A stretch of DNA of 30,413 nt. Origin: an uncultured Clostridia bacterium (GTDB lineage Bacteria; Bacillota; Clostridia; Christensenellales; Borkfalkiaceae). The stretch covers positions 1 through 30,413 of the forward strand of contig CAKVPH010000022.1 in NCBI GenBank assembly GCA_934796775.1. Reading direction: 5' to 3'. Both the position numbers and the translations under genes were made by a program. The notes beneath the pieces are model-generated. The model did no database searches and had not been told where the DNA came from. It saw nothing but the letters and a program-made list of their open reading frames with translations. Every line of letters starts with the position of its first letter. The first letter of the stretch is position 1. Of the stretch, positions 15,349 to 24,090 are shown one piece after another.

Positions 15349-16169
15349 AATTTCACCTCGAGTTCCTGTTCGGTTAAAACGGTTTTTCCGCTTAAAACGC
15401 CGCGCTCTTTTAACCTGTTAAAAATGTAAGCGGCACGCGGCAACATAAGACCGCAACGGGCAAGATCGCTTTCGCGCAAAAATACTTCTTCGGGCGTACC
15501 CGAAAAATCGATTTTGCCGTCTTTCATCACAAAAATTCTGTCCGCCAAAGCGGCTTCTTCCATATAATGCGTAACGGTTATAACCGTCATTGCGTTCTCT
15601 TTATTGAGTTTCCGTACGATTTGATTGACTTCTGCGCGCCCTTTTGGATCTAACATAGAAGTCGATTCGTCTAAAATTAAAATTTCGGGCTTTATTGCAA
15701 GCGCACCGGCTATAGCAACGCGCTGTTTTTGCCCGCCCGAAAGCTCGGCAGACGCGCGATATCTGAATTTTTCGGTATCCGTAGCGTTTAAAGCAAAATC
15801 TATTCTCTCGCCTATCTCTTTACGCGGTACGCCCAGATTTTCAGGTCCGAAAGCTATATCGTCTTCCACAATAGTTGCAACCATCTGATTGTCGGGATTT
15901 TGAAAAACCATGCCGACTTTTTTTCTTACTTCGTAAACGTCTTTATCAAGCGTTTTATCGGTTATTTCGTTTTCAAAAACGGTAACGCAGCCGCTTGTGG
16001 GGCGAATAAGTCCGTTTATAAGCTTTGCCGCCGTGCTTTTTCCGCTTCCGTTTTTTCCGACAACGGCAATAAACTCCCCTTTATTCACCGAAAAGGAGAG
16101 ATTATTTACGGCTTTTTTACCGTTTTCTTCATATGAAAAATCGACGTTATCGAATTTTATTGCCTGCAT
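15324..16169 (-). CDS. ecfA1: Energy-coupling factor ATPase EcfA1
   Basis: A 281-residue ABC ATPase with Walker A G-K-N-G-S-G-K-S-T at 38-46, Q-loop F-Q-N-P-D at 89-93, signature L-S-G-G-Q at 143-147 and Walker B I-L-I-L-D-E-S at 163-169. The Ser after the Walker B Glu and the following S-M-L-D-P are typical of EcfA1. AAGGA precedes the ATG. It is the first gene of the ECF-truA run. In many relatives this run follows rplQ, whereas here the gene upstream is an unrelated small ORF with its own terminator. Confidence 0.92.
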   Translation of the reverse strand: MQAIKFDNVDFSYEENGKKAVNNLSFSVNKGEFIAVVGKNGSGKSTAAKLINGLIRPTSGCVTVFENEITDKTLDKDVYEVRKKVGMVFQNPDNQMVATIVEDDIAFGPENLGVPRKEIGERIDFALNATDTEKFRYRASAELSGGQKQRVAIAGALAIKPEILILDESTSMLDPKGRAEVNQIVRKLNKENAMTVITVTHYMEEAALADRIFVMKDGKIDFSGTPEEVFLRESDLARCGLMLPRAAYIFNRLKERGVLSGKTVLTEQELEVKLCELFART

Positions 16170-16237
16170 TTAATATCCTTAAAGCCGCAGTTAAGCGCAT
16201 TTTCGCGCTGACACATAAGCGACTTTTATATAATTTA

Positions 16238-16266
16238 CTTTTATAAAATACCATTTTTTTATTCAA
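16238..16266 (-). promoter_or_regulatory. Possible promoter of the ECF operon
   Basis: On the minus strand TTGAAT (16266-16261), a 17-base spacer and TAAAAG (16243-16238) lie about 70 bases before ecfA1. The -10 matches at four of six positions. Confidence 0.4.
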
Positions 16267-16319
16267 AAGTAAAGAAAAGCAACTTATGTTTTTATTTTTT
16301 GCACAAAAAAACGCATAAA

Positions 16320-16347
16320 GCGGGCGAAAAAACAATTTTTCGCCCGC
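16320..16347 (-). terminator. Hairpin terminator after the small unknown gene
   Basis: GCGGGCGAAAAA (16320-16331) and TTTTTCGCCCGC (16336-16347) form a perfect 12-base stem with a four-base loop. Read on the minus strand it is followed by a T-rich tract (TTTATGCG then seven Ts). It isolates the RHS region from the ECF operon. Confidence 0.75.
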
Positions 16348-16398
16348 AAAATATAAGTTACATAATACTTTAAAATAAGAGTGTTTCAGGAATAGTTT

Positions 16399-16728
16399 TT
16401 ACTTTAAAAGGGCATCCATTTTTCGAAAATAGTCGTTCTGCGGATACATTGTATCATCAGAATACTTTATAAAAGCTATCCACTTTTTTAAATATCTTTT
16501 TTTAAACCTTTTCACTTTAAAACTTGTTTTAAACTTAGGATCTTTTGAAATGCAGTCCTTTAAATATTCATAGAATTCAACGTAATATTTAAAATATATA
16601 AGCGACATCGCGCCCAAATAATTTACCCTGCTAAGACTATGACAAAATATTTTTAAAACTTCATCAAAAGTAACGTTTGGCTTATTCGCAAAAACGTATG
16701 TTTCTCCTTTACTAGAAGGATCACACAT
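16399..16728 (-). CDS. Small unknown protein, possibly a frameshifted longer gene
   Basis: The 109-residue reading frame has ATG at 16728 with GGAG eight bases upstream. It is rich in Lys, Phe and Tyr and probably helical, and I recognise no family. A second ATG at 16793 in another frame begins M-V-K-F-I-T-C-G-H-F-D-K. It runs through K-L-C just where the 109-aa frame begins C-D-P-S-S-K, around a (TG)3 tract; removing one TG would join both into about 130 residues. This gene may therefore be damaged, or the upstream frame may be chance. It lies downstream of the RHS and putative immunity genes on the same strand, so a second immunity-like gene is possible but unproven. Confidence 0.45.
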   Translation of the reverse strand: MCDPSSKGETYVFANKPNVTFDEVLKIFCHSLSRVNYLGAMSLIYFKYYVEFYEYLKDCISKDPKFKTSFKVKRFKKRYLKKWIAFIKYSDDTMYPQNDYFRKMDALLK

Positions 16729-16966
16729 AATTTCACTCCATTTTTTGTATCCGGAATTTTATCAAAATGACCACAAGTAATAAATTTAACCATTTTTTAC
16801 CCCACTTTTAACTAACAAAATTTATATAATTTATAATTCAAATAAAAAATCTTATTTTTTTCTCTATCTGCGTTAATCAATAAAGTACTATTAAAAGCAG
16901 ACAAATAAACGTTTGATATAGTTAAATTTCAATATTCATTCGCAATAAAAATTGCACACAGAACGT

Positions 16967-17281
16967 CTAATCTTCGCTTTGCCGCATTCTAATAGAGTGA
17001 ATTTGAACTCTATCCCAAATTTGTTTTAAAGTATATTTCCCTTTCCGTTTAAAATCAAATAACTTATAACTTTCATTAAAAGTTTCATAAAAAGATACTA
17101 ATTCCGATAAATCTTGAGTTAGTTCGCACCTTATTATATAAAATTCTTTTAATTTTATTTTATCTTTAATTACACATATTTTGCAGTTGCTATAATGCGA
17201 ATAATCCGCAACCGAAAATACAATTTCGGATATCGTATGATTATTTAGCAAGTCTATAAATTCATCGTATTTTAGTTCCAT
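16967..17281 (-). CDS. Putative immunity protein for the RHS toxin tip
   Basis: A 104-residue soluble protein starting four bases after the RHS stop codon. It is acidic at the start (M-E-L-K-Y-D-E-F-I-D) and rich in Tyr, Ile and Lys. It has no signal peptide or membrane segment, so it should be cytoplasmic. I recognise no family. The immunity call comes only from position: small genes directly after a polymorphic RHS protein usually encode the cognate antidote. Initiation is probably coupled to RHS termination, as GGGG in the last RHS codons serves as its ribosome site. The base composition is lower in G+C than in the housekeeping genes nearby. Confidence 0.55.
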   Translation of the reverse strand: MELKYDEFIDLLNNHTISEIVFSVADYSHYSNCKICVIKDKIKLKEFYIIRCELTQDLSELVSFYETFNESYKLFDFKRKGKYTLKQIWDRVQIHSIRMRQSED

Positions 17282-17285
17282 TATT

Positions 17286-20200
17286 TTACCCCAATAATTC
17301 CTTAATCAGTTTAATCAATTCTTTAAAGCCTAAATTTAATCTATTATTCCTAATATATTTATGTACAGTTTTTAAATCATCTAATACGTCGGGATCATTT
17401 ACATCATATCCTAAAGATTTTGCAGCATCGGAAAATTGTTTATTTTGAGTGCGATTATTTTTAGGCCTTTCATTTGAAGCATAAACAATTCCCACTGTTC
17501 CAATTAAAACAGCTGCTACGGCTAAAACAAGTTGAGTACCGGTTACAGAAACTGAAACCAATGAACCAGTACTATTTATAAAATTAAATAATGAGAAAGA
17601 CGATCCCATAAATGAGACTATTTCAGGAATAAACATTGCTAAAAGTGAGCCAGCCGAAAAGCCTATTATTCCGCCTAAAATACCGCCTAATAAACTTATT
17701 CCCACTAAATCCAAGCCAGTATAACCCATATTATATGCCATTGTACCAAAAAATAAGCCGCCGGCTAAAACTCCGATAACGCATAAAATCGTAGCTAAAA
17801 CAGGAAATTCTCCCGTAGGATCGGTGTACATTATGGGATTATTGTTGCAATAAACATAAAGATTAAGCTCACCTATGGAATTAGCTAACGTGGAAAGTAA
17901 ACTACTTTTATCTGCACTTATAAACCGACAAATTGTAGGATCGTAATATCTGTTTTGCAAGTAATAAAATCCGGTTTCGGCATCATAATAATACCCACGG
18001 TACCTGAATTTTACTAAGTTTACCATACTTCCGCTTGCAGTAAAATTGCCAAAGCTATCGTAAGTAAAGCTTGCTACTATTGCACCATTTGAATTGTATA
18101 CAGCTAATATGTCGCCTAATATGTTTTTTTCAAAATAATAGTAATTGCTATTATATTTCATTCCTATTATTCCGCTTGCATCATATAGGTACTGCGTTAT
18201 ATTTGAGCCTGTTATTTCGCCCGCTAATCTGTTACCGTCCCAATAGTAATAAGTTGTAAAACCGCTTACATCTTTACGGTATCGCAAATTGTCAGGTCCG
18301 TATTCATAGCTAAATGGGTTATTGCCTAAATCGCCACTTGAAAGCATATTTCCGCGCGTCCAATAAAGGCGCGAGCCTGAAGTGGCAGAAGTTCCTTTAT
18401 AAACAGTGATATTTCCTAAGGCATCGTATCCAAAATATTTTGTTGTACCGCTGTCTGTTACAGATAATAGTTTTGTTTTATAATCAATAGAAGAAGTAGA
18501 ATTAGGAATCGGCTCTGAGTAAGTAAATGTTGTTACACTGCTACCAGTCGATTTACTTGTTAAATTATTATACTTATCATAAGTATACGAGTTTTTACCG
18601 TCATATGTTAATCTTCCGAAAGCATCATAAGAATATATGTAGCCATAAAGCAAATTATTGTTTAAAAAATATCCACTATAAATTAAATTACCTGCGCCAT
18701 TGTAATTATATATTTGCTTTGAATTGTTTTTAGAATTGATAACCTCGGATATTTTGTTCGTTTTATATCCAAAATCCGATATATTATCACCTTCATGATC
18801 TTCATAAGAGTATTGATATTTTTGTTTTTCAACAAACTCTATTCCACTATTAGTCATGGACATAAGATTTTGGGATTTTGTTAATAATCTGCCGTAATCG
18901 TCATATGTGTATGCGGTTTTATGTTCTATATCTCCATGAGATTGCAATAATCCGTCTGAATTATAATTAAAGGTTTCCGTTCTTGAAGCAGAACCATTTA
19001 ATGATGTTGTCCGATTTAATAATCGTCCGTTTGTTTCATCATAATTATATACATAGTTTGCATTTATATCGCCGCTAACAGTAGTAGAGCTTTGTGTTTT
19101 AGTATTAGAAAAAGCATATGATAGAGTTCTTACGCCATAAGACTGTGTTATACTATTTATTTCCGTTCCGGAATAGCCATAGTTTATTGTTGTAGATGTT
19201 GCAGAAGGGCTATCTTTTAATACTATGCCTGTGAGCTTACGGTCGTTATAGTTGTACGTTCTTGAAGCACCGTTTGCATAGGTAACCGTATTTAAATCAC
19301 CATAATCGGTATAGCCAAACGAAGCATAAGTATCGCCACCGTACTTTATACCGGTAATTAAACTTGGGTCTGAACTGCTCCTTATTAACGAATAATTCTC
19401 CCGTTTTGATGTATCCGTTGCATCGCCTATAGAATAGCCTGTTACTTTACCGTTTGAATATGATATGCCTTGTACTATTCCACCACGCGTTATTGCGTCA
19501 ACTTGCCCGTCGTAGTTATACGAATATTCGGTTGTTGTTCCGGCTGTGGTAGAAGATTTTGTAAGCCTTATATCTCCGCAATCGACAGTATAATATACTG
19601 TAGTTGTAATTCCATTTTCATTCTGTACAACAGTATAATTATTAAATCCGTCAGTAGTGGTTGTTGTATTTTTAGTTATTTGTAGATTGCCGTCCTTTCC
19701 TATAACAGTTATTGTATTATGTTCGTCATCATATTCATACAACACCTGTTTTGTTCCATCAAAAATTGATTTTAATTTTTTCTGTACAAAGTCTTCCGCA
19801 TTAGGATAGCTTTCGTAAGTATATGTATAAGTTTTTTCTACCGCAGAAGAGCCGCTCCGATCAGTTTCGTTTATACTTGTTACCTGCCCGCGATAATCGT
19901 AATTTGCCGTTTGAGAGTAATCATACCCACTTTTTATTATTTGTGAAATATAATTTTTTTTCGGATCTGTTTTGGATATTTTGCGTATAGTTTGAGTACT
20001 TGATATATAGTTATATGACGGTGAAGAAACAGAAATATAATTTTCACCTACATTCCTTATCTCAAACGTACCGGCTGAACCTTGCGAAAAATATGAAACA
20101 GGAACAAAATAATACGCCTTTGCTGGTCCGGCTATGTGTATAGTGCATATTACTCTTCCCCTTGCAAAAACTTGGGCATATCCTGTTTTTGAAGCTTCGA

Positions 20201-22928
20201 GCATAAAGCTTATAAAATAACTCGCACCTGTTTTGTTAGGTATATCGTGATTTGCCGATATAGTTCCTGTTACAGAAGCCCCTGCCGCCAAAGACGAATT
20301 AGAGCTAAGTGTTACGTTATTCTTTTGCTCCGCAACTCTTTTTATTTTTTGATAGGTAAACCATTCGTTATTGACATCATCGCTAAAATCAGCAATCGAA
20401 CTTGATATTACCGTTTCGTTTTTGTTATTTACATACCATTCGCTGCCCATTCCTTTAAAGAAATGTCTGCTTACAAAACGCCTGCCTAATCTTTCGTAAT
20501 TTGAATTGTAATAGCTTACTTCGGTTACGGTAGCATAGTCGTGCGAAGAGTTGTTCGCCGAAAAGGTTACGTAATCGCCGTCGTAATATTCTTCGTAAGT
20601 AGTTCCCTTTTTAGAAATTTGCGTTACCGCAGCCATTTTTATTATGCTTTGTTGCGACCAGTGCGAGCGAGAAAACTGATATCCGTTTCCGTCAAAATCG
20701 TATACCTCGTATAACTTGCCCTCGTTATATTTTAGCACATATTTGTCGTTACCGCTATGAGCATTCGTTATTTTTACAAGATTTCCGCTATCGTCATAAG
20801 TAAACTTGCATTTACCTAACTGTTGATAAGAGTTACAGTTAGAATCGCGAGTTATATATGAAGTAGCGTATTCAACCCTGTTAGCAGAATTATATGTAAA
20901 CGTTACATAATGAGTATTCAGCCCTTCGGTATAGAAATAAATTTTAGTTATTTTTTCATTCTCATATGCTATTTTATAAATAGCGGTTCCAATGCCTCTG
21001 GTGTGTCCTACATAATATCCCTCAAATCTATCGGAAACAGTCGAATCAAAAAATAGCATATTATTACTTCCGACAAATATTGATGATTGTAAACACGTTA
21101 TGTTATTATCCGTTGAGTAATATATTCCATTACCTTTTCTTAACGTTTCAATAGAGCCGTCTTCGTCTACATAGCGAACCGTATCGTTAGTTCTGTCTAT
21201 CGCCTGTTGAAAATTGAGTTTCATATTCTTGCCGAATATCTCTGACATTCCGAATTCGCTCATTATATCGCTATATCCGTCGTTATAATACAACTGTAAG
21301 GACATAGGATTTTTTAAAGTGCTTACGTTAAGCAGATTAAAACTTGCCGTGAGCGCACCGTTTAACAGATTTACGTTTGCACTTCCGCCGTTATACTCAA
21401 ACTCTTCGTAAGGCATATCTTCTTTTATACCTACGGTTGATATATAATATTCGGTTATACTCGGCAGATTTCCGCTTTTTACGTCGATTTCGCCGTAATT
21501 TTCGGTATTGCTCGTTTTGCTCCACTTAAAAATAATATCGGGACAATCGTTAAACGATTCGGGAATAAAATATACGTTTTTCTCTGCAGCGGTACTATTC
21601 GATATAGTTTCACTTGCTATCAAATTAGTCGTTTGCAAATTAACACAATTGTCTATCGAAATAGGATCTTCCGAATATACAGCATGAATATTATAACCTA
21701 TGCTGCCGCTGCCTTTTCGGCTTACGTAATACTTGAGCTTGCCGTAAACAAGCTGATATCCGTAAAAGTACGTCTGACGGTTTTCGTTCGGAAAGATCAT
21801 ATATGCTTCGCAATTAGTTGAATTATACTTGCCGAATTTTATTTTGTTTTGATCAATCTCATCGGACATTGAACCAGACAAATAATGCGTATGACCTTTT
21901 GCCGTTTGACGAGTTACGTTTACCGCCGGATCTATTTTTACCGGCATTACCCTTTCGGCGGCGTTTATCCAGTTTTTATCAGCTATTATTTTTAGTGTAT
22001 ACGTTCCGCTTTCGTTTTGCATTAAAGCATAACTTACTTCGTTTGAAAACGCGTTGGCTCCGTCAGTCATTGTGGGTGCGGGTATTTCAAACTGCGCTTC
22101 TTGCATTTGGTCATACGCTATTATACTGCCGTCTTGTTGCATAACCAAATTTAAATCAGGTGCGGTTATCGTGTAACTGAATTCGTAGTTGTTTTTTAAT
22201 TTATTTACGATTATATCTTCCTTTATACCAAAAGAATTTACCGAATATTCAAAATCGACGTCGTTAAACACTCCCTTATAAGTCAATTTTGATTCGCCGA
22301 TTTCAGGCTGAACCGCTTCGGACATCTGTTTATTTGAATAGTTATATGCGTCAGATATGTTGCCAAGTTTTGCCGTTGACTGAGCATACATATTTTCAGT
22401 TTGTTTTACGCTTGCTTTAGCCTCTCGCATGGTTTCGCCTGTGCGATTATTAAGCGCAAAACTCAACGAGTATTCGCCGCGTTTTATACTTATGTTTTTG
22501 TTAGCGGTTAAACTTTCGGTAAGCCGAACGCTAAAACTGTTTGCCGCGTTCTGATAATATTTTTCGCCCGTTTCGTCGGTTTTTAATATTAAGCCGTTGT
22601 TTATTTCTTTAAATCCGTCTTGCGTTTCGTAATGTATAGGTGCGGCATACTTTTGCCGCATTATCATGCCATTATCAAGTAAAAAGTATTTTGAGTTCTC
22701 CGTCCTTTTTTCAACGCACTCTTTTTCTATAAAGATTTCGTTGTTTTCTATCTTTTCGTAAATGTTTTCGTCTTGTATTTGGGTTATAGGCTGTTCTGTG
22801 TCAGCGAGTATTTCGCTTAAATCGATTTTTTTTATTCCGTCCGCAAACGCTTTTAGCATTGACGTAGGAATAAACATTACTGCCATTATAAAAGATAAAA
22901 ATACTGCTATGATTTTGATTTTTTTCAT
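17286..22928 (-). CDS. Giant secreted RHS/YD-repeat protein with variable C-terminal tip
   Basis: The protein has 1,880 residues. A signal peptide (M-K-K-I-K-I, hydrophobic to about 25, A-F-A at 27-29) directs export. Residues about 35-340 are the beta-rich N-terminal region common in clostridial RHS proteins, followed by a DNRLRE/CBM96-like segment (about 345-500). A long run of YD repeats follows, clearest from about 1000 to 1580, with many Y-x-Y-D-x-x-G-R/N-L units. The RHS-associated core ends near 1665 at R-Y-Y-D-P-T-I-C-R-F-I-S. After D-P-T-G-E-F near 1702 comes a glycine-rich hydrophobic stretch with several membrane-like segments. The final 60 residues hold N-K-Q-F and H-K-Y-I, resembling tips of other Bacillota RHS proteins. 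Family role: contact toxin or wall-linked delivery shell. The start ATG has only a weak ribosome site. Confidence 0.9.
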   Translation of the reverse strand: MKKIKIIAVFLSFIMAVMFIPTSMLKAFADGIKKIDLSEILADTEQPITQIQDENIYEKIENNEIFIEKECVEKRTENSKYFLLDNGMIMRQKYAAPIHYETQDGFKEINNGLILKTDETGEKYYQNAANSFSVRLTESLTANKNISIKRGEYSLSFALNNRTGETMREAKASVKQTENMYAQSTAKLGNISDAYNYSNKQMSEAVQPEIGESKLTYKGVFNDVDFEYSVNSFGIKEDIIVNKLKNNYEFSYTITAPDLNLVMQQDGSIIAYDQMQEAQFEIPAPTMTDGANAFSNEVSYALMQNESGTYTLKIIADKNWINAAERVMPVKIDPAVNVTRQTAKGHTHYLSGSMSDEIDQNKIKFGKYNSTNCEAYMIFPNENRQTYFYGYQLVYGKLKYYVSRKGSGSIGYNIHAVYSEDPISIDNCVNLQTTNLIASETISNSTAAEKNVYFIPESFNDCPDIIFKWSKTSNTENYGEIDVKSGNLPSITEYYISTVGIKEDMPYEEFEYNGGSANVNLLNGALTASFNLLNVSTLKNPMSLQLYYNDGYSDIMSEFGMSEIFGKNMKLNFQQAIDRTNDTVRYVDEDGSIETLRKGNGIYYSTDNNITCLQSSIFVGSNNMLFFDSTVSDRFEGYYVGHTRGIGTAIYKIAYENEKITKIYFYTEGLNTHYVTFTYNSANRVEYATSYITRDSNCNSYQQLGKCKFTYDDSGNLVKITNAHSGNDKYVLKYNEGKLYEVYDFDGNGYQFSRSHWSQQSIIKMAAVTQISKKGTTYEEYYDGDYVTFSANNSSHDYATVTEVSYYNSNYERLGRRFVSRHFFKGMGSEWYVNNKNETVISSSIADFSDDVNNEWFTYQKIKRVAEQKNNVTLSSNSSLAAGASVTGTISANHDIPNKTGASYFISFMLEASKTGYAQVFARGRVICTIHIAGPAKAYYFVPVSYFSQGSAGTFEIRNVGENYISVSSPSYNYISSTQTIRKISKTDPKKNYISQIIKSGYDYSQTANYDYRGQVTSINETDRSGSSAVEKTYTYTYESYPNAEDFVQKKLKSIFDGTKQVLYEYDDEHNTITVIGKDGNLQITKNTTTTTDGFNNYTVVQNENGITTTVYYTVDCGDIRLTKSSTTAGTTTEYSYNYDGQVDAITRGGIVQGISYSNGKVTGYSIGDATDTSKRENYSLIRSSSDPSLITGIKYGGDTYASFGYTDYGDLNTVTYANGASRTYNYNDRKLTGIVLKDSPSATSTTINYGYSGTEINSITQSYGVRTLSYAFSNTKTQSSTTVSGDINANYVYNYDETNGRLLNRTTSLNGSASRTETFNYNSDGLLQSHGDIEHKTAYTYDDYGRLLTKSQNLMSMTNSGIEFVEKQKYQYSYEDHEGDNISDFGYKTNKISEVINSKNNSKQIYNYNGAGNLIYSGYFLNNNLLYGYIYSYDAFGRLTYDGKNSYTYDKYNNLTSKSTGSSVTTFTYSEPIPNSTSSIDYKTKLLSVTDSGTTKYFGYDALGNITVYKGTSATSGSRLYWTRGNMLSSGDLGNNPFSYEYGPDNLRYRKDVSGFTTYYYWDGNRLAGEITGSNITQYLYDASGIIGMKYNSNYYYFEKNILGDILAVYNSNGAIVASFTYDSFGNFTASGSMVNLVKFRYRGYYYDAETGFYYLQNRYYDPTICRFISADKSSLLSTLANSIGELNLYVYCNNNPIMYTDPTGEFPVLATILCVIGVLAGGLFFGTMAYNMGYTGLDLVGISLLGGILGGIIGFSAGSLLAMFIPEIVSFMGSSFSLFNFINSTGSLVSVSVTGTQLVLAVAAVLIGTVGIVYASNERPKNNRTQNKQFSDAAKSLGYDVNDPDVLDDLKTVHKYIRNNRLNLGFKELIKLIKELLG

Positions 22929-23074
22929 TTTTAAACATCTTTCGGCATTGCCTTACTTTTTTGTTTTAATAAATTTACGTTAAAGCAAAAGTTAAAGCAT
23001 TATAAATGCTTTTTTGTGCATGTTTCTTTCAGTGTAACAAAGGGTGCTTTTATTTCGGATTATTTGCTAATTTT

Positions 23075-23110
23075 TTATAACTTTCCGAATAACGCCGAAA
23101 AATTTATCAT
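23075..23110 (-). CDS. 11-aa leader peptide candidate upstream of RHS
   Basis: On the minus strand AGGAGG is followed eight bases later by ATG (23110-23108) and a frame reading MINFSALFGKL, closed by TAA at 23077-23075. The Shine-Dalgarno is better than the one at the RHS start itself. No repeated amino acid run points to classical attenuation. It may be a regulatory peptide, or the truncated start of a lost gene. Confidence 0.4.
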   Translation of the reverse strand: MINFSALFGKL

Positions 23111-23244
23111 CGGTCCATCCTCCTATTTTTTTATAATATTTTTGCAATAAAAAGCGTTATAATATGTTTTTTTATACCAAAAACACCGTTATTTTTGCAA
23201 AAATTTATATTATCGATAAAATGTAAAATTTCCCTACTACGCCG

Positions 23245-23273
23245 AGTATAAACTATAATCGAAAAAAAGTCAA
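23245..23273 (-). promoter_or_regulatory. Promoter of the RHS gene
   Basis: On the minus strand TTGACT (23273-23268), exactly 17 bases, then TATACT (23250-23245). It is close to consensus and the only strong promoter upstream of RHS. Confidence 0.75.
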
Positions 23274-23322
23274 TATTTTTAATAGAGTTTTTTAATAGAA
23301 TTAAAAAATATTTTTAAAAAAT

Positions 23323-23348
23323 AAAAAAACCGCCGAAAAGCTCGGCGG
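23323..23348 (-). terminator. Terminator of the flippase-HAD operon
   Basis: On the minus strand CCGCCGA (23348-23342) pairs with TCGGCGG (23336-23330), followed by seven Ts (23329-23323). It lies 15 bases past the HAD gene stop and separates that operon from RHS. Confidence 0.9.
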
Positions 23349-23362
23349 CATAACAATTATTT

Positions 23363-24073
23363 TTATTTGACATTCGCATATCTGAATATTTTTTCTATCA
23401 GATTTTGCGTATATTCTTTGATTACGATTCTGAACCCTTGCTGAGTTTTTATAACGTTGCGGAACTCAAACGGATAAAATTTTACGCCAGAATTTTCGGC
23501 GCATAACTTATCGGTTACGTTATCTCCGATAAAAATCGAACGGCTTAAATCTGCATTAAAATGCTCTATGGCTTTTTTTAAAAGAAGCGTTCCCGGTTTA
23601 CGGCATTCGCATTTAACGTTGTATTCTCCGTTGCCGCCCAAATAATGCGGGCAATAGTAAACAGCGTCTATACGTGCGCCGTTTTTGCGTAAAAGTCCGT
23701 CTATAAGTCGATTAACGCAATATAAATCGTTTTCGGTATAAACGCCTTTACCTATTCCGCCTTGATTTGTTATTACTATAATTTTATAACCGTTATCAAT
23801 AAACTTTTTTATAAGTTCATCTATTCCTGCAATAAGTTTTATTTGCTCACGCTTAAAATTTAAGCCCGTATTAAAAACGTTAATAGTTCCGTCGCGGTCG
23901 AGAAAAAGGCATTTGTTTTTTTCACCTTTTTTCACTTGGAATTTTTCGGCAATCAGATTTGCCGCCTTTTCTTCGCATTCATTGCACCCCGTAAACTTAT
24001 AATGAATAAGTCCGTCGGTATGTAATATCGGCAACTCAGGCTCACTATTGCAGGGTTGTTTTGTTTCGCTCAT
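23363..24073 (-). CDS. HAD phosphatase of the GmhB/HisB type with zinc loop
   Basis: A 236-residue protein. From residue 55 on it matches D,D-heptose 1,7-bisphosphate phosphatase/HisB-N enzymes: L-D-R-D-G-T-I-N-V at 58-66 with nucleophile D59 and acid D61, I-T-N-Q at 101-104, the zinc loop C-P-H (C141, H143) with C-E-C-R-K-P (C155, C157) and G-D-N-V-T-D at 183-188. The family is usually about 180-190 residues. The first 54 are an extension with Cys at 8, 30, 33 and 55 that I do not recognise. It lies 17 bases after the flippase-like gene, so both may serve a cell-surface glycan or glycolipid pathway. No good ribosome site is seen. The coding stretch for residues 121-130 matches the dispersed repeat. 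Confidence 0.8.
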   Translation of the reverse strand: MSETKQPCNSEPELPILHTDGLIHYKFTGCNECEEKAANLIAEKFQVKKGEKNKCLFLDRDGTINVFNTGLNFKREQIKLIAGIDELIKKFIDNGYKIIVITNQGGIGKGVYTENDLYCVNRLIDGLLRKNGARIDAVYYCPHYLGGNGEYNVKCECRKPGTLLLKKAIEHFNADLSRSIFIGDNVTDKLCAENSGVKFYPFEFRNVIKTQQGFRIVIKEYTQNLIEKIFRYANVK

Positions 24074-24090
24074 ATTTAAAAATTTGCCGC

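Larger units (their letters stand above)
22929..23322 (-). promoter_or_regulatory. Long leader region of the RHS gene
   Basis: About 315 bases separate the promoter -10 box from the RHS start. The leader holds an 11-codon ORF with a perfect AGGAGG (23075-23110) and a hairpin AAAGCAT/ATGCTTT at 22994-23012. On the plus strand that hairpin is followed by Ts, but no plus-strand gene ends there. The length and content suggest regulated expression. Confidence 0.5.

Noticed and set aside
16147..16335. A 62-codon minus-strand frame before ecfA1
   Set aside because: It has no ribosome site, crosses the terminator hairpin and the promoter candidate, overlaps the ecfA1 start in another frame, and has random-looking composition.
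16320..16347. The 12-bp inverted repeat as part of a CRISPR or transposon end
   Set aside because: It occurs once, has a tight four-base loop, and is placed as a terminator. No repeated spacers or transposase are nearby.
23015..23360. A second coding gene between RHS and the HAD phosphatase
   Set aside because: Apart from the 11-codon frame, every start with a ribosome site meets a stop within a few codons.
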